From assembly GCA_016711085.1 (NCBI GenBank), contig JADJTR010000001.1, positions 62,001 to 126,000 of the forward strand: DNA of 64,000 nucleotides. Direction: 5' to 3'. Under the pieces are notes generated by a model, which was not told the origin of the DNA, made no database searches, and was given only the letters and a program-made list of their open reading frames with translations. This stretch comes from Phyllobacteriaceae bacterium. GTDB taxonomy: Bacteria; Pseudomonadota; Alphaproteobacteria; Rhizobiales; Rhizobiaceae. The translations under genes and the position numbers were made by a program. Shown here piece by piece: positions 17,048-26,358 of this stretch (the first letter of the stretch is position 1; each line of letters starts with the position of its first letter).

Positions 17048-19387
17048 ATGGGCATTGAAGGCATCGGCGCACGCGTGACCCGCAAGGAAGATCGCCGCTT
17101 CATCACCGGCGCAGGCCGTTATACCGACGACATGACAACGCCCGGCATGCGCTACGCCGCTTTTGTGCGCAGCCCGCACGCTCATGCGGAAGTTAAAAAA
17201 ATCGACGCCAGGGCCGCGCTGAAAATGCCCGGCGTCATGGCCGTTCTGAACGGCAAGGAACTGAAGGCCGATGGCATCGGCAACCTGATCTGCGGCTGGA
17301 TGATCCATTCCAAGGACGGCACGCCGATGAAAATGGGCGCGTGGTCGCCGATGGCGACGGACAGGGTCCGCTATGTCGGCGATGTTGTCGCCGTTGTCAT
17401 CGCCGATACCCGGGGTCAGGCGCGCGACGCCGCCGACGCGGTCGAGGTCGCGTACAAGCCCCTCAAGGCCGTGACCGAGGCGGTCGATGCGCTGAAGAAA
17501 GGCGCGCCGCAAATCCATCCCGAAGCCGAAGGCAACCTGATCTACGATTGGGGCATCGGCGACGAAAAGGCGGCCGACGCCGCGCTCGCCAAGGCGGCGC
17601 ATGTGACGAAAATGCACATCGTCAACAATCGCCTCGTGCCGAACGCCATGGAGCCGCGCGCGGCTCTGGCCGTCTACGACAAGGCCGAGGATCATTACAC
17701 GCTGTGGACGACATCGCAGAACCCGCATGTCGCCCGCCTCGTCCTGTCGGCGTTTTACAATGTTGCGCCCGAACACAAATTGCGCGTCATCGCCCCCGAT
17801 GTCGGCGGCGGCTTCGGCTCGAAAATCTACATCTATCCCGAGGAAATCGTCTGCCTTTGGGCCTCGAAAAAGGCCGGCGTCCCGGTGAAATGGGCCGCCG
17901 ACCGCACCGAGTCCTTTCTCTCCGATGCCCACGGACGCGACCATGTGACCGAAGTGCAGATGGCGTTCGACAAGAACAACAAGGTCATCGGCCTCAAGGT
18001 CGACACCATCGCCAATCTCGGCGCTTACATGTCGCTGTTTTCGTCCTCGGTGCCGACCTATCTCTACGCCACCTTGTTGTCGGGCCAGTACGACATCCCG
18101 GCGATCTACGCCAATGTGCGCACCGTCTACACCAACACCGCGCCGGTCGACGCTTATCGCGGCGCCGGGCGGCCGGAAGCGACCTATCTGCTCGAACGCA
18201 CCATGGAGACGGCGGCGCGCGAACTGAAGGTCGATCCGGCCGAATTGCGCCGCTCCAACTTCATCCGCGCCTTCCCGCACCAGACGCCCGTCATCATGAA
18301 CTATGACGCCGGCGACTACGAGGCATCGTTGAACGCCGCGCTGAAGGCGGCCGACTACGCCGGCTTCGCCAAACGCCGCGACGCGGCGAAAAAGCGCGGC
18401 AAGCTGCGCGGCATCGGCTTGTCCTGCTACATCGAAGCCTGCGGCATCGCCCCATCGGCGGCGGTGGGCTCGCTCGGCGCCGGCGTCGGCTTGTGGGAAT
18501 CGGCGGAAGTGCGCGTCAACGCCGTCGGCACCATCGAGGTGCTGACCGGTTCGCACAGCCACGGCCAGGGCCATGAAACGACCTTCGCCCAGCTGGTCAA
18601 CCAGCGTTTCGGCGTGCCGATCGACAACGTGTCGGTTGTCCACGGCGATACCGACAAGGTGCAAATGGGCATGGGCACTTACGGCTCCCGTTCCGGCGCG
18701 GTCGGCATGAGCGCCATCGTCAAGGCGCTCGACAAGGTCGAGGCCAAGGCGAAGAAGATCGCCGCGCATCTGATGGAAGCCGACGAAGGCGATATCGTCA
18801 TCGAGAACGGCGAACTGAAAGTCGCCGGCACCGACAAGAAGGTGCCGTGGTTCCAGATGGCGCTCGCCGCTTACACCGCCCACAACCTGCCCGCGGGCAT
18901 GGAGCCGGGCTTGAAGGAAGGGGCGTTTTACGACCCGACCAACTTCACCTTCCCGGCCGGCGCCTATATCTGCGAGGTCGAGGTCGATCCGGAAACCGGC
19001 AAGACGACGATCGAGCAATTTGTCGCCGCTGACGATTTCGGCAACATCATCAACCCGATGATCGTCGAGGGCCAGGTCCATGGCGGCATCGCCCAGGGCA
19101 TCGGCCAGGCGTTGCTTGAAGGCGCGACCTACGACGCGTCGGGACAGCTGCTGACCGCAAGCTACATGGATTACACCATGCCTCGCGCCGATGATCTGCC
19201 GTCGTTCAGCCTGTCGCACCAGAACACCCCGTGCCCGGGCAATCCGCTCGGCATCAAGGGTTGCGGCGAAGCCGGCGCGATCGGTTCGCCGCCGGCGGTG
19301 ATCAACGCCATCACCAACGCCATCGGCAACAACAACCTCACCATGCCCGCCACGCCGCAGAAGGTGTGGAAGGCGCTGCAGGGCTGA
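17048..19387 (+). CDS. coxL: Molybdenum hydroxylase large subunit, form II CoxL
   Basis: 779 aa, the molybdenum-cofactor subunit. Residues about 20-130 form the first aldehyde oxidase domain, the rest binds the cofactor (VGGGFGSKIY near 255). The active-site loop reads AYRGAGR near residue 377, the form II signature, not AYRCSFR of true (form I) CO dehydrogenases. The conserved GCGEAGAIG, with the catalytic Glu, lies near the C-terminus. Gene order S-L-M is also that of form II. The substrate may be CO, poorly, or more likely an aromatic or heterocyclic compound; the sequence does not tell. AGGGAGG precedes ATG 17048. Confidence 0.92.
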   Translation: MGIEGIGARVTRKEDRRFITGAGRYTDDMTTPGMRYAAFVRSPHAHAEVKKIDARAALKMPGVMAVLNGKELKADGIGNLICGWMIHSKDGTPMKMGAWSPMATDRVRYVGDVVAVVIADTRGQARDAADAVEVAYKPLKAVTEAVDALKKGAPQIHPEAEGNLIYDWGIGDEKAADAALAKAAHVTKMHIVNNRLVPNAMEPRAALAVYDKAEDHYTLWTTSQNPHVARLVLSAFYNVAPEHKLRVIAPDVGGGFGSKIYIYPEEIVCLWASKKAGVPVKWAADRTESFLSDAHGRDHVTEVQMAFDKNNKVIGLKVDTIANLGAYMSLFSSSVPTYLYATLLSGQYDIPAIYANVRTVYTNTAPVDAYRGAGRPEATYLLERTMETAARELKVDPAELRRSNFIRAFPHQTPVIMNYDAGDYEASLNAALKAADYAGFAKRRDAAKKRGKLRGIGLSCYIEACGIAPSAAVGSLGAGVGLWESAEVRVNAVGTIEVLTGSHSHGQGHETTFAQLVNQRFGVPIDNVSVVHGDTDKVQMGMGTYGSRSGAVGMSAIVKALDKVEAKAKKIAAHLMEADEGDIVIENGELKVAGTDKKVPWFQMALAAYTAHNLPAGMEPGLKEGAFYDPTNFTFPAGAYICEVEVDPETGKTTIEQFVAADDFGNIINPMIVEGQVHGGIAQGIGQALLEGATYDASGQLLTASYMDYTMPRADDLPSFSLSHQNTPCPGNPLGIKGCGEAGAIGSPPAVINAITNAIGNNNLTMPATPQKVWKALQG

Positions 19388-19397
19388 CGCTTCGCGT

Positions 19398-19427
19398 CGC
19401 CGGACGGCCCCGTTGGGTCGTCCGGCG
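19398..19427 (+). other. Intercistronic hairpin coxL-coxM
   Basis: Arms CGCCGGACG / CGTCCGGCG, perfect over 9 bp, in the 71-base gap between coxL and coxM. No T tract, so more likely an mRNA-stability element than a terminator. Confidence 0.5.
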
Positions 19428-19458
19428 GGCGATGAGGCACAAATCGGGAGGACCAAAC

Positions 19459-20262
19459 ATGTTAGAAACCACTTACGCCCGCGCCGGTTCGGTGGCGGAG
19501 GCAGTCAAGCTCAACAAGGCCGGCAAGGGCGAGGGCAAATACCTCGCTGGCGGCCATACCCTCATTCCGGCCATGAAGCAGCGCCTGGCGTCGCCCTCGG
19601 TGCTCGTCGACGTGGCGCGCATCGGTGAATTGAAGGGCGTCAAGGTGACCGGCAGGAAGGTGACCATCGGCGCGGCCACCACCCATGCCGAAGTCGCCGC
19701 CGACGAAAAACTCCGCGCCGTTTGTCCGGCATTGTGCCACCTCGCCGGTCACATCGGCGACCAGCATGTCCGCCATCGCGGCACCATTGGCGGGTCGATC
19801 GCCAACAACGATCCGGCCGCCGACTATCCCGCGGCGCTTCTGGCGCTTGACGCGACCATTGTCACCGACAAGCGCGAAATCGCGGCCGACAAATTTTTCA
19901 AGGGCCTGTTCGAAACGTCGTTGAAGGACGGCGAATTGATCAAGGCGGTCACCTTCACCGCACCGGCGAAGGCCGGCTACGCCAAGTTCCCCAACCCGGC
20001 GTCGCGTTACGCCATGGCTGGCGTATTCGTCGCCGGGCAGAAAGACGGGCCGCGCGTTGCCGTGACCGGCGCCGGCGACGATGGCGTTTTCCGCTCGAAG
20101 GAGCTGGAAGCGGCGCTGGGCAAAGGGCTCGACGCATCGAAGATCGATGGCGTGAAAGTGCCGCCCAAGGGCCTGATGAGCGACATTCACGCAACGGCGG
20201 AATATCGCGCCGCGCTCGTCAAGGCGATGGCGAAACGGGCGGCCGCGGCGACCGCCAGTTAA
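19459..20262 (+). CDS. coxM: Molybdenum hydroxylase FAD subunit (CoxM-like)
   Basis: 267 aa from ATG 19459 with GGGAGGA ahead. It passes electrons from the iron-sulphur subunit to an acceptor through FAD. Two FAD-binding motifs are visible: AGGHTLIPAMK near residue 33 and TIGGSIANNDPAADYP near 110, both standard for the CO dehydrogenase flavoprotein family. A C-terminal domain follows (about 175-260). Last gene of the cox operon; a terminator follows. No coxD/E/F/G accessory genes are seen in the window. Confidence 0.92.
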   Translation: MLETTYARAGSVAEAVKLNKAGKGEGKYLAGGHTLIPAMKQRLASPSVLVDVARIGELKGVKVTGRKVTIGAATTHAEVAADEKLRAVCPALCHLAGHIGDQHVRHRGTIGGSIANNDPAADYPAALLALDATIVTDKREIAADKFFKGLFETSLKDGELIKAVTFTAPAKAGYAKFPNPASRYAMAGVFVAGQKDGPRVAVTGAGDDGVFRSKELEAALGKGLDASKIDGVKVPPKGLMSDIHATAEYRAALVKAMAKRAAAATAS

Positions 20263-20289
20263 CGCCGGGCGTCCGGAAAAAAAGAAAAG

Positions 20290-20317
20290 CGGGGCCTTAT
20301 TCGGTCCCGTTTTTTTT
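20290..20317 (+). terminator. Intrinsic terminator after coxM
   Basis: Stem CGGGGCC / GGTCCCG (one G-T pair) followed by eight T, 28 bases after the coxM stop. Confidence 0.85.
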
Positions 20318-20404
20318 CGGCTGCCGGGCTGATCGCCGTCAATTCGCCATGGTGATCTCGCGCCTATCATGGCGGGGTGAAATGTCGGGGTGAAGGAGAT
20401 CGTC

Positions 20405-20719
20405 ATGCGCATGTCCACCGCCGTTCTTTCCGCTGCAGCCGTTTCCTGCCTGTTCGCATTCGCACCGCCGGCTTTCGCCGGCATGTGCGAAGGCAAGGTT
20501 CACGGGTTGTCCAGCCACTATGACCCGGCGACGGGTTCGGGCTTCCTCGCGGTGCGCTCCAAACCGAAATCGTCTTCAACCAAGCGCGGCGAACTGTTCA
20601 ACGGCGACAAGGTCGAGATTTTCGACCGCAGCGGCAATTGGTACAAGATCGCGGCTTACGATCAGCCGCTCGAGGGTTGGGCGCATTCCCGCTGGATCCG
20701 CAACGATTGCGGTTGGTGA
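20405..20719 (+). CDS. Secreted SH3-domain protein
   Basis: 104 aa from ATG 20405, with AAGGAG 6 bases ahead; a GTG at 20390 is rejected because it overlaps that site. A signal peptide (hydrophobic to residue about 20, cut near AFAG) precedes a bacterial SH3 fold: FLAVRSKP, KRGELFNGDKVEIFDRSGNWYKI and GWAHSRWI are the usual strands. Two cysteines (near the new N-terminus and the C-terminus) could pair. Likely periplasmic, possibly binding cell wall or a protein partner. Single gene between coxM and the convergent monooxygenase. Confidence 0.85.
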   Translation: MRMSTAVLSAAAVSCLFAFAPPAFAGMCEGKVHGLSSHYDPATGSGFLAVRSKPKSSSTKRGELFNGDKVEIFDRSGNWYKIAAYDQPLEGWAHSRWIRNDCGW

Positions 20720-20767
20720 TCCAAGAGCAGCTCAATTCCAAACGGAATCGTTTGACGATGATCAGCC

Positions 20768-21721
20768 TTAGGCGCAGATCCGCGCCTTGGCGGCGCGGTA
20801 TTCGTCCAAGAGCCGGGCGACCAGTTCGCCCGCGCCGACAATGTCCTTGACCGCGCCGATGCCTTGGCCGCAGCCCCAGATATCGCGCCAGGCCTTGGAT
20901 TTATCGCCGCCGAAATCCATTTTCGAGGGATCTGAGACCGGTAACTTGTCCGGGTCCATGCCGGCGTTGACGATCGAACCGCGCAGGTAATTGCCGTGAA
21001 CTCCGGTGAAGAGATTGGTGTAAACGATATCGGCCGCGTTCGAATCGACAATCATCTGCTTGTAGCCTTCCGGCGCCCGCGCCTCGTGTGTGGCGATGAA
21101 GGGCGAGCCGATATAGGCGAGATCGGCGCCCATAGCCTGCGCCGCCAGGATCGCGCCGCCGTTGGCTATCGATCCCGACAGGGCGAGCGGCCCGTCGAAC
21201 CATTGTCGGATTTCCTGCACCAGCGCGAAAGGCGACAGGGTTCCGGCATGGCCGCCCGCGCCGGTCGCCACCGCGATCAGGCCGTCGGCGCCCTTCTCGA
21301 TGGCCTTGCGCGCATGGCGGTCATGGATCACGTCGTGAAGCACGATGCCGCCATAGGAATGGACGGCCTCATAGACTTCGCTGACCGCCCCCAGCGAGCA
21401 GATGACCACCGGAACCTTGTGCTTGACGCAGAGGGCGATATCGCTCTCCAGCCTTGTGTTGGTTTTGTGGACGATCTGGTTCACCGCGAACGGTGCGCTC
21501 GGCGCTTCCGGGTTTGCCCGATCATGGGCCGCAAGCTCCTCGCCCAGTTGAGCCAGCCATTCGTCGAGCAGGGATACCGGCCGGGCGTTCAGCGCCGGGA
21601 ACGAACCGACGATGCCGGCCTTGCACTGCGCCAGGACCAGCGGCGGATGCGAAATGATGAACAGCGGCGCGGCGATCGCCGGCAAGCGCAAGCGTCGGGA
21701 AAAAGATGCATCAAGCGCCAT
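20768..21721 (-). CDS. Nitronate monooxygenase family protein
   Basis: 317 aa from ATG 21721 with GGAGAG ahead; longer frames upstream are not family-like. FMN-dependent TIM-barrel enzyme of the 2-nitropropane dioxygenase family. The barrel starts at LRLPAIAAPLFIISHP; GAGGHAGTLSPFALV near 180-195 and ALSGSIANGGAILAAQAMGADLAYIGSPF are typical phosphate- and flavin-binding stretches. Such enzymes oxidise nitronates, but several act on acyl compounds. An operator matching two others at the MerR/beta-oxidation locus lies 16-39 bases upstream, which points to a role tied to acyl-CoA or branched-chain catabolism. Confidence 0.88.
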   Translation of the reverse strand: MALDASFSRRLRLPAIAAPLFIISHPPLVLAQCKAGIVGSFPALNARPVSLLDEWLAQLGEELAAHDRANPEAPSAPFAVNQIVHKTNTRLESDIALCVKHKVPVVICSLGAVSEVYEAVHSYGGIVLHDVIHDRHARKAIEKGADGLIAVATGAGGHAGTLSPFALVQEIRQWFDGPLALSGSIANGGAILAAQAMGADLAYIGSPFIATHEARAPEGYKQMIVDSNAADIVYTNLFTGVHGNYLRGSIVNAGMDPDKLPVSDPSKMDFGGDKSKAWRDIWGCGQGIGAVKDIVGAGELVARLLDEYRAAKARICA

Positions 21722-21736
21722 GGCGGCTCTCCTCAT

Positions 21737-21760
21737 ATTGACGTTTGCGTAAACGTAAGT
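21737..21760 (-). promoter_or_regulatory. MerR/LiuR-type operator before monooxygenase gene
   Basis: ATTGACGTTT-GCGT-AAACGT plus a partly matching end; it matches the 24-base palindrome at 33343-33366 on one strand or the other at 22 of 24 positions. It lies directly upstream of the nitronate monooxygenase start, far from the regulator gene at 32860. Confidence 0.7.
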
Positions 21761-21926
21761 TCTGCGTCTGGCAAGATGTCCGGGACAAGCGCGACTTTGA
21801 TTTAGCGGACGCTGATTTTCCGTTCGCTCTTGCCCAAATCCATTTCCCTCCCTTCGGTTGATTGCGGGTGTCGCAGCGGTTAACCATGCGCGGGAGCGAT
21901 TTGCGTCGCGCCGAGAGGATTTGGAT

Positions 21927-22949
21927 TTGGATCCGGTCGAAAAAGCCATAAGAAACGCGCTCGCCAAGGGCGATGCCGGCGACGCTGCATTCAGGTTGCG
22001 GGTCTACCAGGCTGCGCGAAATACGCTTGACCGCGCCGTTCGGGACGACGCTCCCGTGTCCGCGGAACAGATGCAGCAGCGCCGCATCCGGCTGTCTTCG
22101 ATCATGGCCAATGTGGAAGCGGAATTCGCACCGGCGGCTGAGCCGCCGGCGATGGAACCCGATATTCGTCCCGCGGTTCGATCGGACCATGCCGCGGAGC
22201 TTGATGAAATCGGTCCCGCGCCCGTGCTCGCGGCTGAGCCTCGCCGTCGGATCGAGGACGAACAAACGCCGAGGCAGTCGCGGGTCGCCGGAGGTTTGGG
22301 CAAGGCCTTTGCCCGGATTTTTGTCTTTGCCACTGTTCTCGCGCTTGTCGTCTTCGGCGGCTGGTGGGCTTACGATACCGGCCTGTTCAAGTCGGCGGCC
22401 GAGCGCGACACATCCGTGCCCAATCCGCCGGCGCAAGTCGAAGGCGAGGATTTTACCCCGAAAGACGCCGGCGCCCCGGCCCGTCCCGGCGATGCGAATG
22501 CCGAGCGCGAGTGGATGACGGTGTTCTCACCGGCTGATCCGTCGACGGTTCAGGCGAGCGAAGGCGCCAAAGCCGAGATCATCGGTTCGGGCGACTCACA
22601 GGCGATTCGCGTGGCGTCCTCATCCGCTGATGCATCGGTGACCTTCGATGTCGGCGAAGGAATCCTCGAACGGCTGGCCGGCGGCAAGGCGGTGTTCGAT
22701 GTCATCGCCCGTTCCGAGGAAGGAAAGGCGACGCAGATTTCCATCACTTGCGATTTCGCCGGCTTCGGCGATTGCGGCCGAAAACGCTATGAGATCGGTT
22801 ACGAGCGCGGCGAGTACCTGTTCGAAATCGCTTTTCCGCAAAGCGCGCCGGGGGGGGCGGGCTCGATCACCATCGTTTCGGATCTGGCGAACGCCGGCAA
22901 GGCGGTCGAGATTTTCCTGATCAGGGCGTCGCCGGCGAAATCCGAATAG
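21927..22949 (+). CDS. Single-pass membrane protein of unknown function
   Basis: About 340 aa if TTG 21927 is used (GAGAGGA 7 bases before); TTG 21858 would add 23 residues. The front is cytoplasmic and begins LDPVEKAIRNALAKGD, a helical stretch. A low-complexity Ala/Pro/Glu region follows. One membrane helix lies near the middle (FARIFVFATVLALVVFGGWW). The C-terminal 170 residues are predicted outside and look like a beta-rich, carbohydrate-binding-like domain with two cysteines (TCDFAGFGDC). I recall similar unnamed proteins in Rhizobiales. The position 32 bases before the methyltransferase gene hints at co-transcription. No function assigned. Confidence 0.75.
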   Translation: MDPVEKAIRNALAKGDAGDAAFRLRVYQAARNTLDRAVRDDAPVSAEQMQQRRIRLSSIMANVEAEFAPAAEPPAMEPDIRPAVRSDHAAELDEIGPAPVLAAEPRRRIEDEQTPRQSRVAGGLGKAFARIFVFATVLALVVFGGWWAYDTGLFKSAAERDTSVPNPPAQVEGEDFTPKDAGAPARPGDANAEREWMTVFSPADPSTVQASEGAKAEIIGSGDSQAIRVASSSADASVTFDVGEGILERLAGGKAVFDVIARSEEGKATQISITCDFAGFGDCGRKRYEIGYERGEYLFEIAFPQSAPGGAGSITIVSDLANAGKAVEIFLIRASPAKSE

Positions 22950-22981
22950 GGCTTTGCCGGGTTGCGGCAGTCGGAAGACAG

Positions 22982-23878
22982 ATGAAGACCGGCTTTTCTT
23001 CAGGCGACATCATGGTGGATCGGCGCGCGGACTATGCGCGTGGATTGCTTGAAGCGGGCGAACACGACGCTGCCTGCGATTTGATGGCGGATGCAATGGC
23101 GCTGGCCCCGCAATGGGCCGCCGGCTGGTTCCGCCTAGGCGAAATGTGCGAAGGCGCCGGCCGCCGCGCCGCCGCGGTGGAAGCCTACGCGCGCGCTCTG
23201 GCCCTTGATGGCAGCGATCGCCTCGGCGCGGCATTGAAGCTCGAACTGCTCGGCGGCGAAAAAGCGGCGATGCCGGCAGCGTTCATCGAAACCCTGTTCG
23301 ATCAGTACGCCGATGGATTCGAGGAATCCCTGCTCGCCAAATTGGATTATCGCGCCCCGCAACTCTTGTTCGCCGCGCCTGAAGCGGCGAAAGCGCTGCC
23401 CGCGGCAAAGGCGCTCGACCTGGGTTGCGGCACCGGTTTGATGGGCGAACGGTTGCGGCCCCTTGTCGGACGACTCGAAGGCATGGATCTGTCGGGCCGG
23501 ATGCTGGCCAAGGCGTCGGCCAAGGGCATCTATGACAACCTGATTCACCGCGATCTGGCGAGCGGCGACTTGGGTTCGGGTTACGATCTCGCCGTCGCAG
23601 CCGATGTAATGATGTATGTCGGGTCGTTGGACAATGTATTTTCGGCGCTGAACGCGGCGTTGCTCCCCGGCGGCTGGATTGCATTTTCGGCCGAAAAATC
23701 GCCGCGGGCCGACGGACTCGAACTGAGGGAATCGCGCCGCTACGCTCATGGTGAATCACTCGTCGCCGAAGCGTTGCGCAATGCCGGCTTTCACCTGCAA
23801 ACGATGGAAACGGCCATGATCCGCCTTGACCGCGGACAGGCCATCGACGGGCTGATTGTCGTGGCGCGCCGGTCATGA
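22982..23878 (+). CDS. TPR-linked class I methyltransferase
   Basis: 298 aa. Residues about 15-90 form one or two TPR-like helical pairs (GWFRLGEMCEGAGRRAAAVEAYARAL). The methyltransferase domain starts near 100 with FDQYADGFEESL; the SAM-binding motif I is LDLGCGTGLMGERL near 145-158, followed by an acidic end-of-strand residue in EGMDLS. The family is often annotated as a putative TPR-repeat-containing methyltransferase; its substrate is not known. The stop overlaps the helicase start by 4 bases (ATGA), so it is coupled to the DNA-repair pair. Confidence 0.87.
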   Translation: MKTGFSSGDIMVDRRADYARGLLEAGEHDAACDLMADAMALAPQWAAGWFRLGEMCEGAGRRAAAVEAYARALALDGSDRLGAALKLELLGGEKAAMPAAFIETLFDQYADGFEESLLAKLDYRAPQLLFAAPEAAKALPAAKALDLGCGTGLMGERLRPLVGRLEGMDLSGRMLAKASAKGIYDNLIHRDLASGDLGSGYDLAVAADVMMYVGSLDNVFSALNAALLPGGWIAFSAEKSPRADGLELRESRRYAHGESLVAEALRNAGFHLQTMETAMIRLDRGQAIDGLIVVARRS

Positions 23879-26358
23879 GCGCGTTGCTGCCGAAACCGTT
23901 TCAGGATTGGTTTGCCTCGCGCGGGTGGACCCCGCGTCCGCATCAGGCAAAGCTCCTCGACCTTGCCGCGAAGGGACATTCGGCCCTTCTGATCGCGCCA
24001 ACCGGCGCCGGCAAAACCCTGGCCGGTTTTCTGCCTTCCCTGGTGGAGTTGGCCCAACGCGGCCGATTGCGGCCGGGCGAGGCTTGGCGCGGACCGCACA
24101 CGCTTTACATCTCGCCGCTGAAGGCGCTGGCCGTCGATATCGAACGCAACCTGTCGCGGCCGGTCGCCGAAATGGGTCTCGACATTGCCATCGAAACCCG
24201 CACCGGCGATACGCCGGCCCACAAGCGCCAACGCCAGAAATTGTCGCCGCCGGACATTCTTTTGACAACGCCCGAACAGCTGGCGCTGCTCATCGCGCAA
24301 CCGGATGCGGAACGCTTCTTCGCCCAACTGCGCCATGCGATTTTCGATGAACTCCACGCGCTTGTGACATCGAAACGAGGGCACCTTCTCGCGCTCGGAC
24401 TGGCGCGCTTGCGCAAATTGGCGCCTGCCCTGCGGACCACCGGCCTGTCGGCGACCGTTGCCGATCCGGACGCTTTGCGCCGTTGGCTCGCCAGCCAGGA
24501 AAATACAGGCGCCATGGCCGAACTGGTCGCGGTCGATGGCGGCGCCAAGCCGGAAATATCGGTTTTGTTTTCCGACGAACGGGTTCCCTGGGCCGGCCAT
24601 TCGGCGCTCTACGCCGTCGGCGACATCTATGAGGAAATCAAACGCCGGCGCACCACGCTTTTGTTCGTCAACACAAGAAGCCAGGCCGAACTGCTTTTCC
24701 AGGCCTTGTGGACCGCCAACGACGACAACCTGCCGATCGCCCTTCATCATGGCTCGCTCGATGTCAGTCAGCGACGCCGCGTCGAGGAAGCGATGCAGCG
24801 CAATGCCTTGCGCGCCATTGTCGCGACCTCGACTCTCGATCTCGGCATCGATTGGGGCGACGTCGACATGGTCATTCATGTCGGCGCGCCGAAGGGCGCC
24901 AGCCGGTTGCAACAGCGCATCGGTCGCGCCAACCACCGCATGGACGAACCGAGCCGCGGTCTCCTGGTGCCCTCCAACCGTTTCGAAGTGCTCGAATGTG
25001 TCGCCGCCCTGCAGGCAAGCGGCGCTGGCGCGCAGGACACGCCGCCTTTGCTTGACGGTGCGATGGACGTGCTTGCGCAACATGTCCTCGGCGTGGCGTG
25101 CGCCGGTCCGTTCGATGAGGACGCATTATTCGACGAGATACGCTCCGCCGAACCCTATGTCGGCCTGGATCGCGGAACTTTCGCCGACACGATCGATTTC
25201 GTTGCCACTGGCGGCTATTCCCTGCGCGCCTACGAACGTTATGCCAAGATCCGCAAGGCCGCCGACGGCCGCTGGCGCATCGCCAATCCGCGCGTTGCGC
25301 AGCAATACCGGTTGAATGTAGGCACCATCATCGAGGCGCCGATGCTGGCGATCCGCTACGTGCGGCGCGGCCGTGGCGCCGGTCGCGGCGGTCCGACTCT
25401 GGGCAAGATCGAGGAGTATTTCGTCGAAAGCCTGCGCCATGGCGACACGTTTCTGTTCGCCGGTCGCGTGTTGCGCTTCGAAGGCATCCGCGAAAACGAG
25501 TGTTATGTGTCGGACGGGTCGGGTTCCGATGTCATGGTCCCGGCCTATATGGGCGGCAAGTTTCCGCTGTCGACCTACCTGGCCGAATCCGTGCGCGCCA
25601 TGATCGCCGATCCCGCTCGGGCGCGCGGGCTGCCGCCGCAAGTGCTGGAATGGCTCGAACTGCAAGGCAAGAAATCGGTGCTGCCGAAGCGCACCGAACT
25701 GCTCGTCGAGACCTTTCCCAACGGATCGCGTCATTTTCTGGTCGCCTATCCTTTCGAGGGACGGTTGGCCCACCAGACGCTTGGCATGCTCTTGACCCGG
25801 CGACTTGAGCGCGCCGGCGCAAAACCGCTCGGTTTTATCGCCAGTGATTACGCGTTGTCTGTCTGGGGGCTGGAAGACATGGGCGAGATGGTTCGCCGTC
25901 GCGCTTTCAGTCTGGACGAGTTGTTTTCCGAGGACATGCTCGGCGACGATCTGGAAGCCTGGCTCGACGAAAGCTGGATGTTGAAGCGGACGTTTCGCAA
26001 TTGCGCCGTGATCGCCGGACTGATCGAAAAGCGCTATCCCGGCCAGGAGAAAAGCGGTCGTCAGGTCAATGTCGGCGCCGACCTCATCTATGACGTTCTG
26101 CGCGCCCACGAGCCCGATCATTTCTTGCTGCGCGCCACGCGCGCGGACGCCGCCGCCGGACTTCTCGACGTTCGTCGCCTTGCCGACATGCTGGCCCGCA
26201 TTCGCGGCAATATTGTTCACAAACGCCTTGGCCACGTCTCGCCGCTGGCGGTGCCCGTGCTTCTGGATATCGGCCGCGAACCGGTGCAGGGTGGCGCCAA
26301 GGAATCGCTGCTGGCCGAAGCAGCCGAGGAACTCCTGACCGAGGCAGCATCGCCGTGA
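23875..26358 (+). CDS. Ligase-associated DEXH-box DNA helicase
   Basis: 827 aa, Lhr-like superfamily 2 helicase. Motif I APTGAGKT near residue 43, motif II DELH (FDELHAL near 160), motif III SAT, and motif VI QQRIGRANHR near 345. A winged-helix and Lhr core region fills the C-terminal half. In many bacteria this helicase sits with an ATP-dependent ligase, a beta-lactamase-fold exonuclease and the PdeM phosphatase as a repair set. Here only PdeM follows, overlapping by 4 bases. ATG overlaps the methyltransferase stop. Confidence 0.93.
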   Translation: MSALLPKPFQDWFASRGWTPRPHQAKLLDLAAKGHSALLIAPTGAGKTLAGFLPSLVELAQRGRLRPGEAWRGPHTLYISPLKALAVDIERNLSRPVAEMGLDIAIETRTGDTPAHKRQRQKLSPPDILLTTPEQLALLIAQPDAERFFAQLRHAIFDELHALVTSKRGHLLALGLARLRKLAPALRTTGLSATVADPDALRRWLASQENTGAMAELVAVDGGAKPEISVLFSDERVPWAGHSALYAVGDIYEEIKRRRTTLLFVNTRSQAELLFQALWTANDDNLPIALHHGSLDVSQRRRVEEAMQRNALRAIVATSTLDLGIDWGDVDMVIHVGAPKGASRLQQRIGRANHRMDEPSRGLLVPSNRFEVLECVAALQASGAGAQDTPPLLDGAMDVLAQHVLGVACAGPFDEDALFDEIRSAEPYVGLDRGTFADTIDFVATGGYSLRAYERYAKIRKAADGRWRIANPRVAQQYRLNVGTIIEAPMLAIRYVRRGRGAGRGGPTLGKIEEYFVESLRHGDTFLFAGRVLRFEGIRENECYVSDGSGSDVMVPAYMGGKFPLSTYLAESVRAMIADPARARGLPPQVLEWLELQGKKSVLPKRTELLVETFPNGSRHFLVAYPFEGRLAHQTLGMLLTRRLERAGAKPLGFIASDYALSVWGLEDMGEMVRRRAFSLDELFSEDMLGDDLEAWLDESWMLKRTFRNCAVIAGLIEKRYPGQEKSGRQVNVGADLIYDVLRAHEPDHFLLRATRADAAAGLLDVRRLADMLARIRGNIVHKRLGHVSPLAVPVLLDIGREPVQGGAKESLLAEAAEELLTEAASP

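Noticed and set aside
17048..19387. True aerobic CO dehydrogenase
   Set aside because: Active-site loop is AYRGAGR, not AYRCSFR.
16430..19456. Very long open frame (about 1,000 codons) antisense to coxS-coxL
   Set aside because: GC-rich codon bias leaves opposite frames open; composition is Arg/Gly/His-rich with no domain, and the sense genes are full-length.
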